Shown here: one piece after another, positions 50,301 to 61,371 of the stretch | Layout: each line of letters starts with the position of its first letter | Position numbering within the stretch: position 1 is the stretch's first letter | Assembly: GCF_000006565.2 (NCBI RefSeq) | Contig: NC_031474.1 | Coordinates: 62,001-126,000 of the forward strand | Direction: 5' to 3' | DNA from: Toxoplasma gondii ME49 | Lineage: Eukaryota > Apicomplexa > Conoidasida > Eucoccidiorida > Sarcocystidae | Length of the DNA: 64,000 nt | Program-made: the position numbers and the translations under genes | The notes under the pieces: generated by a model | Database searches by the model: none | What the model was told of the DNA's origin: nothing | Seen by the model: only the letters and a program-made list of their open reading frames with translations

Positions 50301-53041
50301 ATCCTGCTCCTACCCAAGCGTGCTCGGAGTGCAAGAACTTGACAGCTGAGTTGCTCCGTTCAGCCGAGCAAAGAGACACGGTAAGTCTGTCGCATGCAAC
50401 ACCAAAATCAGAAAACAGCTGAACGGAGACTTGCACTGGACGCACATGTGTGTGCTGCTCAAGGCCGGTTCCCCAGTGCAAAGGTCTGTCCGTTTTTTTG
50501 GAGATGCAGCTGACACGAGGGTCGGCGAACGGGACTGCAGGGACTTGAGAGGTTGTAAAACTTGCTTCTCGCGTTTTTTCAGATGAATTCGCAGATCGAG
50601 GCCTTGCAGTCCGACCTCACTGCCCATCAGAATGCGGCCAGGGACCAACAAGTCCTCATCCACGAACTCCAGATGGAGTTGGGTGTTTACAAACAGCGCC
50701 AAGCCGCGGAGCTAAAGGTCGTCACCGAACAGGTATGCGATGTTCACACGTACAGAATTGACTGTTGTAAGAAAAAACTTGCTGATTTCCGTTCAGAGCG
50801 CGTTTGTCATGTGGGTCGGTAGCGGAAGGTCTCCAGAACTTTTTCCGGTGGGAGATCTGCTATCTCTACCGCTGTGCAGTGCCGGTCGAGGCGCGGGACG
50901 GGGGAATTGGTTTTAGAAACCTCGCTGAGGTCAGCAAGTGGCTTCTGTCTGGTTTCGTTCAGAAAAATTATCTGGAAAAGAAGGTCCACGATCTTAAAGA
51001 GGCAAAAGAAGGTGAGAAGCTCGGAGCTCAGTCTGTTCCAGGTGGCAGCGACTGAGAACACCCGTCTCGACGCAGCACACCGTGGCTTTGTGAGTCGAAA
51101 TTGCAAGGTTTTTCTGTGGCATGTGCTTCTGCAGAAAGCGATGAAAAGCTCTTCTCTCTGCAGGAAAAATTGACATCTCTCAGGAAGGAAGAAGAAGAAC
51201 ACAGGATTCGGGAACGCCTTGTCACTGCACAGGTACGAGAAAAGCAGTGCGGGCCTCTATGCCACACGGTCAGTGGTTGACCAGCTAGTCAACCAACACA
51301 CAGTTCGTCACACCACTTCATATCGTTCCCGCATGATCCCATATTGTGCGGTGTTGAAAGGAATGTTTTCCGTGGAACTAATTCCTCCTGTAGCATCGAC
51401 CGTGTCGGAATCTGTGGCGGGTGCTGCGCAGGTCGACCAACTCTTCCAGGTCCTTCGCCATCATGTAGACCTCAAGGTCTCTGCCAGTGAGGACGCATTG
51501 ACAGACTCATCTGGTTCCGACGGATCCTCGGAGCATGCCGTGCTCGCGGAATCGAAAGCGATCAGCGTGTGGAGTTTTGAAGCTGTGCACGCAATCTGCG
51601 AAAAATGGAACATTGCCTTGCTCGTCGACACTGAGCTACACAAGCTCCGAGACCGGCTCTTCGACTTGTACGTCTCTGCCGCCAGTGCATCCCCAAGTGA
51701 AATTACTGCTGTGCTGTCTTCACACCTGACTTTATTGAACTGTGTCGCTTTGAGACCGTCTGTCTGCTTGGTGCCGATCGTAGCATGCATCCCACGTGAG
51801 GCCTTGTACGTTCTTCGACAATAAACCTGCCTGAGAAAAGCGCACAAACGCAGCCCGGAACAAGCACACCTGTGTTCTCATGTTTGTTCTGACGTTTCAG
51901 GACAAGGAAGGAGAACGAGTTGAAACACCAGCTGGTTGAAGCTGCAGACCATCAGCAGACGGCACTGCAGTGAGTCCGGGGGGATCTGTGGCATTTTACC
52001 ACAGCGGGGCTTTGTTTTCTGACTGTCTTTTTTCCCTCTCCGTCACACTTCGTTTAACCGCCGATGCGATCAAAGTGTTTGATGTGCTGCAGGGCCCGAC
52101 AGAAACTCGAGGAGCTTGAAGAGAAACTCAGGCGGACGCAGATGGACGCCGAAAGAAATGAAAAGATGATGCAAGAAGCTCAGCAGGTGCGTTTCAGTTC
52201 AAAACCATGGGGTTGACGCACAGCTCCTGGCGTTTATTCAGCAAAGGAGAGGGAGATAAGAGAATTAGAAAATGTGACGTAAACGCTATTTCTTGTGGCA
52301 ACCATGTCTCGACCGCGGTTCTACATGTGTGTCTTTTGAATCTGCGTCTTCTCGCGTCTTCTTCAATCTCTTCCTAGGCTGGAAGTTGGTCCACGACGCG
52401 TTTCTTGGAGCAGCAGAAGTACTTCGAGATGGAACTAGGCATAACCAAAAGAGTAAGTTCTCTTTAAACAAATGGTTTACGTCTAGTAGATAAATTCGAG
52501 TCTCTGCGTGGCGTCTGCCTCGCTGTAAGCTTTCTGTGAGATGTCCGAGTGGAATGGCTTGCCAAAACTCGTATCCACTGTGAGCTTCAAGTGTAGTGCA
52601 GCTCGGTCTTCCGCATTGTTAGGTTGAAGAAGTTCCCTCGATCTTGGTTTTCATTTCTTTCCTCTACTACTCCGAGTCCAAACTTTCGGCTTTCTGTCGA
52701 AAATGTGCATGCAGCAACTGACCGAGTGTCGATCCGAAGTGCATCAGCTGAGAACTCGAAATAGCGCGCTCCTCTTGGATTTAACAAAGCAAGAGGAACG
52801 CATTGCAAGCCTCATCAAGCAAAACGAACGTCTCGCTGCCAGACAAGCTCGCCACCAGTCAACTGACCGTTCTGCGGCAACCAGCACCACAAGTGCCTCT
52901 TCTCTGGATGCTAGCCCTGCGGATCCGGCATTCCCCTTTGAAGGAATCTACGAAGACATCTCTCCTAGAAAGCACGAATTCGCGTCCCCCAGAAGAGAAT
53001 CAAAATCTCGAACTATGCGTGTTGACATGCTCGCTGCCTGA
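38368..53041 (+). CDS. large RCC1-repeat / coiled-coil protein
   Basis: Role unknown; RCC1 propellers bind proteins or chromatin and coiled coils scaffold. Exons: 38368-39049, 39360-39539, 39891-40037, 40226-40304, 40346-40364 (tentative), 40521-40671, 41065-41130, 41566-41652, 41808-41893, 42337-44513, 44942-45041, 45573-45704, 46004-46077, 46434-46458, 46647-46709, 46972-47105, 47366-47454, 47916-48039, 48261-48323, 48597-48659, 48794-48835, 49020-49082, 49587-49638, 50282-50380, 50583-50732, 50963-51011, 51049-51089, 51164-51232, 51432-51667, 51901-51969, 52093-52186, 52378-52452, 52715-53041 (about 1,968 aa). Residues 228-570 hold RCC1 blades (VSCGASHLACVT, VSCGPRYTLVVL, VAAGMSHALAIT, TYAWGRNDCGQLGLG). 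Residues 571-1200 are disordered, with RVTF near 688; 1205 to about 1900 are coiled coil; the tail is basic and Ser-rich. The start is the first in-frame ATG; 5' exons may be missing. It could be annotated as two genes split near 44.5 kb. Confidence 0.82.
39360..42552 (+). other. RCC1 propeller-encoding exon block
   Basis: Eight or nine small exons and the start of a long one encode about 340 residues. Each blade follows the RCC1 pattern: a G-x-V/L-Y-x-W/G strand, then a CG/AG-x-S/R-H/Y-x-L-A strand. The clearest are KLYCWDWDLSSGDL, GRVFTYGSNESGQRG, GRVYGMGDGSHGVLG and STYAWGRNDCGQLGLG. Five to six blades are recognisable, so one may be degenerate. Confidence 0.9.
44621..44660. repeat. (TA)n plus (CA)n microsatellite in an RCC1-gene intron
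   Basis: A TA tract (44621-44640) followed by a CA-rich tract, in the 428-bp intron just after the apparent stop codon at 44515-44517. Confidence 0.85.
44942..52900 (+). other. coiled-coil exon block
   Basis: Twenty-two short exons and the start of the last one, mostly 40-150 bp, encode almost continuous heptad-like, Glu/Lys/Gln/Leu-rich helix. Representative segments are EKEKEELRRELRETKSAL, LKKQVRQLEEELQQVKDQ and LEELEEKLRRTQMDAERN. A less helical 78-codon exon (51432-51667) interrupts it with an acidic Ser-rich stretch and then a predicted helical segment (FEAVHAICEKWNIALLVD). All exon joins keep phase. Confidence 0.88.
49190..49455 (+). repeat. four diverged tandem copies of a 72-bp repeat
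   Basis: Copies begin near 49190, 49261, 49334 and 49405, about 71-73 bp apart. The shared core reads roughly GGTAGTCTGTATCTCATAAC, followed by GAGTC and an ATCCTA block. It lies inside the 504-bp intron between exons 49020-49082 and 49587-49638. Diverged single copies occur near 3949 and 36349. Confidence 0.75.
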
Positions 53042-53066
53042 CAGGCAGTCGCGGCGTGTGTGTGCG

Positions 53067-53084
53067 TATATGTATATATAATAT

Positions 53085-53117
<33 letters not shown>

Positions 53118-53118
53118 G
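53067..53118. repeat. (TA)n microsatellite just after the RCC1/coiled-coil gene stop
   Basis: An interrupted TA tract beginning about 25 bp after the TGA at 53039-53041, preceded by a short GT tract. It is probably in the 3' UTR. Confidence 0.88.
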
Positions 53119-55098
53119 AATATGAAAGTTTTTAAAACTTACAAACAAACATCTATATAGATATTTATATGTACGTGTAAAGAGAAACGCAGAGAGGTTT
53201 TTTCCAGACTGAAAGAGGGGGAGAGATGCGGCAGTTTAACGATGGGGGGTTCAATTGCGAGTGTGGGCAATTAAAGGGTGGATATGCCTCTCTTTTTTTT
53301 CGGCATCTCCCCTTTTTTCTTTCGCGGTTAGCGGGTGCCCCTCTCGTTTCTTTTGAATCTGAAGAAAATTCCCCGGCTCCAGAGGGTTCCAACTCGAGCG
53401 TAACTTCTCAGACATGTACCCCTAGAGCCAAATGTCAAGACTTTTTCCTTTGTATCGCGTGGGAAACCTCGCACAGAGAAAATAGGGAATGTCCGTGCGT
53501 GCGCAAATCGTCTAAGCGTCTTGAAAAGACTGCGGATATCCGCGAAGAAGTACCTCACCGGCCTGAGCTTGCTGTCAGAGAGAGACAACTTTTAAGGTCC
53601 TGTCTCGTATTTACTTTTTTCTGACAGACATGTCCTTGAGTCACGGTCACAAGCAGTGTCCTTTTTCCGGGGGACAGGCACATTCATGAAAAAAGTGATG
53701 ACGGTTGATCATCGCTACAGATTTCCCACCCTGGGGGGTCGGCACTGTTGCCCACATCGCATCCTCCGTACAAAGCCGGCACTAAAAACAGAGATCAGTT
53801 AGTCCTTGCCGTGTACTTTCCACCGTATAAATCGATTTTTTGTCTCGTGGATTTTGTCAAGGACTCCTTACTGGCATGCATTGAGGGTATGCACAGTTCG
53901 CACGGCTTTCTGTAAACTGTGCACAAGTCTGAGGGAATGCAAAGGTTCGTTGCAGCACAAAAGTTCTCGCCAAAAACGAGAAGCAGGCTCGGCCAGCTGT
54001 GAGCGGTTGTGGTTTGGTGTCCTGTCCCAACCGCTCTGGAATTGCCGTGTCTTTTTCCTTCCATATAAAGCTACCAGTGCTTGTCAAGATCGTCTGAGAT
54101 GCATGCATCGACCGCTTATTGGTCTAAAACCCCCTTCTGAAAGAAACAGACCACGCTTCTCAGTCGTACCAGAACTGTCATGTCTTTCAAGGCTATCGAC
54201 GCCTTGGCGAGGTGAACGAATCCCGATTCACTCATACTTGACAAAAATGAAAAACAGTGAACGCTCTTTCGAATTCTATGAACGGAGTTTCCAGAGAAGT
54301 CAGCCGCCTAGGAGGTACTTCGCCCTCAGTTTTCTGGTTTTCCCCTTCCTGCCAGTTTCTTCCCCCTAGATGAAGCAGACCTAGACTTGGGTTCTCGCGG
54401 GAGGACAAAGTTACTTTTTTACGGGACCTCTTGATCTGCCCGAGAGCGTTCTCTCAACACCGTTTTGGAGGAACTTGACTTTTCGAAAGCAAAGAGCACT
54501 GAGGCATCTCGGCCCATGCCGAGAGGAGAAGCGAAAAAGTGACTGTGTACAGTCGTCAGCAGCCCATGCGGAGAGGGCATCGCTACCACCTTCAAGAATA
54601 GTAGGACGTACAAATACCGCATCACGATGGAACACAAGATGAAGCGAGAAAAGGCCAGCAAGAAAAACGGTCGTGTGACATTTTGTCGCTTCTCTACTTG
54701 CAGGAAGTTGAGAGGCAAACGAGGGGGAGAAGAGCGCACCCCGCCACACCCACGGGTTCGCTCAGTGCTCGAAAGTCGCAGCACATTCTGTCTGTTTTGC
54801 TTGTCCTCTTGGATGTGTGTTCTCTTTTGTCGGCAAAGACGCAAACAAGAAGAAAAAAAATCGAAAAACCGAGAAGCGCCCCCCCTCCCCCAGAAAAGAG
54901 AAGAATTCCTTACCCTTTCAGATGGAGGTGTCTCTTTCATCAGCTTTCTTCTCGACGTTTCCGCCTTCTTACGCCCTGTGTTTCGCTGTTCCTTTCAAAG
55001 TCCGCGAAAAACGTCACACGCAGTTCTCTGCTCCTCACCTTCTCCTCGACCCTCTCCTCCGCGTCCGCGATTCAAATCCTTCCTCTCCGAAACAGCCT
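53119..55098. other. convergent intergenic region, no gene recognised
   Basis: About 2 kb between the end of the plus-strand coiled-coil gene and the end of the minus-strand UBC12 gene. Open frames up to 200 codons occur, but none shows a family match, and those between 54.6 and 55.2 kb overlap the UBC12 last exon antisense. Both 3' UTRs presumably lie here. Confidence 0.5.
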
Positions 55099-56829
55099 CT
55101 AGAGATGCAGAGTTCGCCGAACTTGTCTCTGAAACTCCGAGGGATTCGACCGAAGCAGAGCCGCTGCTTCTTGGTTCAAAGGGTCGCTCGGATTAGGCTC
55201 CTGCGTGGATACGAAAACGCCACGAGAACGCGAGTTCCGGGGCATCTGGATGCATGCGAAAAACGTGGACATGCGCCTCGAACCCCCAAGTTATGTAGGC
55301 CTGTCTTTCAAAAGATAGTAAGTGCATGTCCATGGAGAGACCTTAAGTTGCGTGTGCCTGCACATTGGGCGACAGCCTCCACGCGTGCTCGCAAGCGCCC
55401 AGTCAAACGGACGCCTTGATCCCTGCGGACCTGTCTCGGTGTCTATCCACCTTTCCCCCTTTCCTCTGGATACGCATGGCTGTTCTCTTCTCCCCAGCCT
55501 TTTGCCGTCTCTTCTGTGCATTCGGAGAACTAACGGTGCGCCCGCTGCGAAGCAGGCATGAGAAAAAAAGGCAGCAGACAAACTTACGAGAAACAAGTGG
55601 AGGAGGCCGTACATGACGGACGAGATGGAGAGAACAGGCTTCCAGTCTTCTCGTAGAATGTTCAGACACACATTACCGTGTTGGTCAATATTCGGATGGT
55701 AAATCTGGAAGCAGAAAAGGAAGCCAGGCGTGAGATCGGACGCGCGTTTGAACAGGGGCGCATGCAGACAGCCATCAACGGAAACGCAGAGGAGGCTGCT
55801 GAGAGAAGACCACATATCTTGTCTCTTACACGCTGTGAAGGACTCTGTAACTGTCCATGCATGCGAAGACCCGCTCTCGTGTCTCTAAACCGTCGGCTTC
55901 CTCATACTTCACATCCGTCTCTCCAAGAGTAGCCGAAAATAGGCCGAAGCGGAAAGACACTTTCTCCAAAGATTCCACCCAAGACAGCGCTTTCTATCCC
56001 CATATGTAAAAGCACTTGGCAGGCTCCATCCCGTGACTGGAGAGTCCTCGTCAGACCCTTAGGTACTCTATAACGTCTCTGTGTCTTGGATTTGAACTAA
56101 GCAGCTCTGGATTTGCATCGCATCGCCTGGCCTTGTGGAGCATCTTGCGTGTATAGACGGAAGTTCTGGCTCTTCTAAAGAGAAAAGAAAAAGCGCTTCA
56201 CAGAACCTGCCCTTCTTCCGAGAGTTCATGCACTGAAAAAGCCTTCACTGAACTGTGCTGTCACATCCTCGGCACACAAGCGTAAGAGTCGCGGGAGAGA
56301 TGAAACGAAACTGATGGGTTCGAGAGGTTTCTCGCCGCATGCAGAGCAGAAATCTTTCGGAGACGCGTCTGAAGATTACCTTGTCCATACACTTGACTTT
56401 CGGCGGGTCATGAGGGTAGTTTGCAGGAATGGCAATGAAAAAGAGGAACTTGCCGCCTCGCCAGAATCCATCGTCGGGAGATATTTTCAACTGCATGTTC
56501 AGCAGGCTGTTCCCCAGCAGCTGAGGAGAAGAAGCCTCCGCGGCACCGCGTTTCTCCAAAGACGAGAAAGTAAGAACACACTGATGAGGAAGATCTAAGT
56601 CCTCCAGCTCTTTCTGCAGGCGAATCTCTCCGGGAAACCGACGCCTTTCTTGAGGATCTGCAGACGCTGAAGAAGCGCCAGAGACACCCGAACTGCTGCC
56701 AGTGTCTCCTGAGAGAGGAGCAGCTGAAGAACTCGGGGAGGCAGAAGATGACGCCTCTGCGTTGTTCTGCGACGTCGAGGAAGAGACCTGCTTAGGCCGC
56801 CCACGGCCTACGCCGTACAACTTCAGCAT
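55099..56829 (-). CDS. UBC12: UBC12, NEDD8-conjugating enzyme E2
   Basis: Carries NEDD8 as a thioester from its E1 to cullins, thereby activating cullin-RING ubiquitin ligases. Exons: 56829-56380, 55704-55588, 55200-55099, all joined in phase 0, about 222 aa. The N-terminus [14 protein letters not shown] resembles the UBC12-specific peptide (MIKLFSL in human) that docks on the NEDD8 E1. A Ser/Ala-rich linker follows (about 18-60), longer than usual. The UBC fold shows [26 protein letters not shown], the HPN motif in [20 protein letters not shown] with the catalytic Cys, [32 protein letters not shown], and a C-terminal helix ending in RTLHL. The KVKC and [11 protein letters not shown] segments favour UBC12 (UBE2M) over UBE2F or ubiquitin E2s. 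A short insert near residues 95-103 ([10 protein letters not shown]) is also unlike the human protein. Confidence 0.95.
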
Positions 56830-59800
56830 TTCGACAAAGTGAAAGAGAACGAAGAGCGCGCTTCCTCACGACAGAGCCGAGAGGGAGAACAGACGCAGCA
56901 GAAGAGAGATTCGAGAAAGGATAGAGACGGGGAAGGGGATTTCGCAGAGAACGGCGCGGCTCCAGAGAAGAGCAGATCTAAACGCAGGCTTGGGGGAAAA
57001 ACGGGACTTTACACGACAACAGAAACCGAGAATGAGAACACGAGGTAAGAAACAAGCGTGCGAGGCCACAACATGCGAACTTAAGAGGAGAAAAAACAAC
57101 AGCGAGAAGCGATAAACGAAAGAGTTGTGGCGGGAAAAAAGAGAAGCGAGATCGCGACAGCGAAGAAGCTGCGAGCCCGGTCGCTCAAAGGAGGCCGCCT
57201 CTCTCGTGCTCAGACAGGACGCTCGCAAAGAGAATTTAACGCATATGAAAAACAGACATAGAGAGAATTGAATCGAGGAGAAACTAGACGGCGAGAAACA
57301 AAAGACAGAAAACAGGGGAGGCTGACTCCGAGAGGAATTCTGCTGAGAGGGGAGGCTGACTCCGAGAGGAATTCTGCTGAGACTCCAGAGTCCTTCAAGG
57401 AAGCGACGAAAGAGGACGCTCTTTCAGAGGGTGTGTCTGGGAACGGCCCTCTGCTGCCTTGCTTCGTCTGTGCATAAACTAAATGAGGTCGGAAAATCGA
57501 AAGAGGAAATGGCGGAGACAGACAGACAAAAGGAAACGAGGGCCTCCCTTCTCAGTTCGGGCGCTGAGACCTCGATGTGCCGAGTGAGAAGAGAAGCAAG
57601 GAGGAGAAAAGAAGAAGAGGACTAAGGATGGAAGAAGGAAGACTAGGGAAAACTACGGGCAGGAGGGACGGAAAGACATGACAAGCCCAGAATGGTAAGA
57701 AAGCAGCGGGTAAATACGAGAAAGGACGGCGATGATGAAAGAAGAAGTTGAGACCTGAGTCGGAGTCAAAAAAAAAGGAAAAACAGTGGCCTGACTAGGT
57801 TTGAATTCGAGAGAAAAATGCAGTGTACAAGAAGCGCGCGAGTTGCGTCAACGTGGAAAAGTTTGGTGTGTAGACCGAGGCGCAAGAGAGAAAAAGGGGA
57901 ACTCCACCTGCGTGTGACGTGGCTGAAATAGAGGTAAAAGTAGAAAATCGAGCGTCGTTTGTTTGCCGGGTCTTTTCAAAAGTCTCATTTGGCGTGATGA
58001 ACAGAAGAAACAGCGAGAGCAGACATGCAAGGGTCAATGAAAACGATTTCAGAACAGCATGTCACACCCTGATTAACGAATCCAAAAAGATAGCAGCGAC
58101 GTTTCCTCGATGAAAACCATTCTCTTTTGTGTCACTTGCTTCTTGGAGAAGAGTGTTTCTCTTGTAGCTTAGTCCAGCAAATGCAGTGCGATTTTCTCCA
58201 CGCGATTTTTGCCACTGAGTTCTGCCTTCTGACCGCACGGGTAGCAAATAAGGCACGAAATAGGCGGTCGGGCCGCACGTGACAAAGACGAAATACCTTT
58301 TCTATGGAAAGGGCACTTCGTGAAATGTAGAAGGATCGCTTTATACGTTTTATTTTAGCGGAAAAACAGATACATTCGTCTACACACTCCCGAAATAGCT
58401 CCTTTCTCTGTGAGGGATTCTCCGTCCGGGCTTCTTCGTGTGTTAACAGTCCGCACCCGTCTTCCGCTTTTCTTCTTTTTACGAATTAGCTGTCGTACTT
58501 TTTACAGCGCCCAGCTTGCACAGCAGCGCCCTCGTCTGGAACAAGTTGCACACGCTTCTTGTTCTCCTCGGGTTCAACACGCAGAGGGCGAGAAAAGCTG
58601 AAGAGTTTGCGGCGAGAACCCCCGCAAGCTTCTTTTCTGAGGAATCAAGGAGGGAACAGCAGCGACATTTTTGTCGTTCTCCGTCATTATCTGAGATGAT
58701 GAATACAGTCCAGTAGTTTCCCGTCGAAGAAACTCGACCTCGAGAGAGACACAGAATGCCGATTCAGCTCTACCGCGCCGCGAACCCGTTCGTTTTTCTC
58801 GGTTCTACGGGAGCGAAACCTTCTAACGCAAGGAAAGGTGGAAAAGACCTTTCAAAAAACAACCCTGTGCTTCTCACGATTGCAGCAAGCTGCCAACACC
58901 TGAACAGTAGGCTTGTTCCGTAGGCAGGGAACAGAAGCGAAAAGAGGGAACAGGGCGCACGATTCAACGATGGCAATGTCCAAGAGGATTTCAAGACATC
59001 GAGTGCCGCAACTCTCTTAGAAAGTAACATCCGTATCGCATTCCTATCTTGTGATGTGGTCTCCCCTTATAGTGAGGGGACGCGAATCGGCTTCTCAACA
59101 AACCAGTGTGGAATTTCCTTCTTCGTCGTGCAGGGGAAGCGTTGAAGACACACTGTGCGTAAATGGAAAGCTTCTGTTTGAGAGAAGATTTCAGCCCCTT
59201 CCGTATCGGTGAGGCATATACGTGAATGAGTTACTGGATTGGCGAGAAAAAACAAGAACCGAAGGTGAGAACTGAAGCGTGTTTTGTGCATAACAATGCC
59301 ACTTCTTGTGTAAACAGAGTGCGCCTCGGCAAAGTATGTTGGTTTCTTCTTGATTCTTGACCCTGCAACAGAGCTGTTGGTGTAAAAGGCTTTTTCGCGT
59401 CAGACGTTGGATACTGCGTACCCGTGGACCTCTACTCGCCTTCTGTTTGCTACTTGGCAAGTGGTGTGTTTTAGACGGGTTCACTTGCTTTCCGTTGTTT
59501 ATCTATTTAACTTTTATACTGACACCCGGAACGGATGTGCACTTGGAAAACTAAATGGGCACACCGTTGCTCCATCTCCTCAATTATGCGATCCAGATAT
59601 CCCTCCGCAGTCCGTGCTTTCGGATGCTCCTTGAAAGTACTGCCGTTTGCATTCTCTTTGCAAGCGTGCCACGCCCAGTTAGAGAAGGAGCAGCAGGCTG
59701 GAGAGCTAGAACGTTGCATGCCCCAGCAGCCTCTAAATAGCCACACAGACCCTCTCGCGATTGTGAGTCCGCGCTTGCCGAGCCGTTTTACTTGGCTGTC

Positions 59801-61371
59801 GACAGAGCAAAACAGAGGACGCTGCATGTAAAGGAAAAACTATCGAGTCTGACGTAGGCATTAAGGAGCAGATGCTTTCAGTGTCTCACGAGAACATCAG
59901 ATACCACCTTCTCCTTGCCCGCGATTCGTGCTTGCTTCTAACCGATTTGTAGTTGACTTCCATCACTCTCTGTGACAACTGCGCTACCCGGTGAGGTGGA
60001 TCCGTTCCTGCATTCTCCACCTCGACTGAAAATGTGGATGAGCGAAAGCAGTGAAGAGACGCACGAGAGAGGCGCAAGTGTGCGTGGTAGCGATGAACGC
60101 TCAGTGGCGACGTCTTGGACTCTTCACGTCCCCTGGTATGTTGTCGAACTAGAAGGACACTACAGGGTATCAAAGGACGCATTTCTCAGGTCCCCATAGG
60201 CGTCCGTTTGATGTGTGTGAGGGTCTCACTCTGTGTCAGCTGTGGATCGAAAAGAAGGAACCGAGTTTGAGAAAACTTAGACAACAGGACCAAGTGAATT
60301 ACCACGGGAGACTACGTCGACGAGAGGTTCCCTGTGGCTGAGGTGGAACCAGACCAGCCGCCTCTTTTCCCTGTTTGTGTTGCTTAAAGTGAAGCTCCTC
60401 CATCACCAAGCATTTTTCTCCTCTCCCAATATACGGGGGCATTAGAAACTCCTTATGCCGCCGTGCCTTTCCGCCTCCTTCGACGCTTCCGTGCTTCACT
60501 GGCTCTTACAAACGCGTGGCGCACAAGCCAGTACAAAGACACCGTGAGAACTGCACTGCTAAAAACATTCTTTTGAATGTTCCTGGAAACGAACGAGCTG
60601 AAGTCCGAAACCGACAAAGTCCCGTCAGACCGCTCTTTCTAGACGACCAAAGGTCCCCTTGAGATTGCAATTTAGAAACAGGACCCGTATTTCCGTGTTG
60701 TCTTACTCTGTTTTGTGGAGGGGCGCTGTTTCTGGAGTTTCCTCGTTCGGTCTCTTCCGGTGTTTGCATGCGTTCAAACTGTCGAGGACGGCCACTGCAA
60801 AGAGAGCTTCCCATGGGACACGCGGGAGAGGGTCGGCTGCCACTGGGAGCTTTTCTCGGGATTGGTGAAAAGCGACGTTCTTTGCGTCTCTCTGTTTTTT
60901 CTGTTCCCTCCTGACGCTCCAGTTGACAGGGTGACCTTTTGCCGAAAGAACCGACCGTCTGGTGTTGTGCGATTCGCTGCTGTCTCTCTGCCGCGCTGTT
61001 CTCGGGTGCAGCACACCGGAAAACAGGAAAGTTTTCTTTTCCAAAAGAAGCAGGAGATGACTTTGTCTTTGTAGACAGCAAAATATCGTCTTTCGAGACT
61101 CAGGACGTAGCTTACTGCTTGCGTCCTTTCCGTTCCGCTCTGAAATTGATGTTAGCGGTTCTTGCTGAGGTGTGCCGGTGGCTGAGCGACTGCGGAATAC
61201 CCGGTCGTTTTCTGGAGGCAACGTGAGGTTTCGTTTCAGTTTTCCCGCTTCATTTCGTCGTTACAGCTGAGAACCCCTTGCGCGTGTCCCCCTTCGGCTC
61301 GCAAGCTCCTCCCTTCCCCTTCTCCGGTCTCTTCTTCGTCTTTTTCTGCACCTTTTCCACTCTGTGGCAAC
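56830..61371. promoter_or_regulatory. divergent upstream region of UBC12 and ERH
   Basis: A 4.5 kb stretch without a recognisable gene between divergent starts. From 56830 to about 57780 the plus strand is markedly purine-rich, so the UBC12 transcript side is pyrimidine-rich, consistent with a long leader. Just before 61372 the sequence is pyrimidine-rich on the ERH strand. A 191-codon minus-strand frame near 60.5-61.1 kb has no family resemblance. The middle (58.1-60.5 kb) shows nothing I can name; a lineage-specific small or non-coding gene cannot be excluded. Confidence 0.45.
57315..57382. repeat. exact 34-bp tandem duplication upstream of UBC12
   Basis: Two identical, directly adjacent 34-bp copies (57315-57348 and 57349-57382) begin GGGGAGGCTGACTCC and contain GAATTC. 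They lie about 0.5 kb upstream of the UBC12 start codon. Identity of the copies suggests a recent duplication. Confidence 0.93.

Noticed and set aside
60506..61081. A 191-codon minus-strand frame upstream of ERH
   Set aside because: Low-information, Ser/Arg/Gln-rich; no family resemblance and no neighbouring consistent exons. Left as non-coding.
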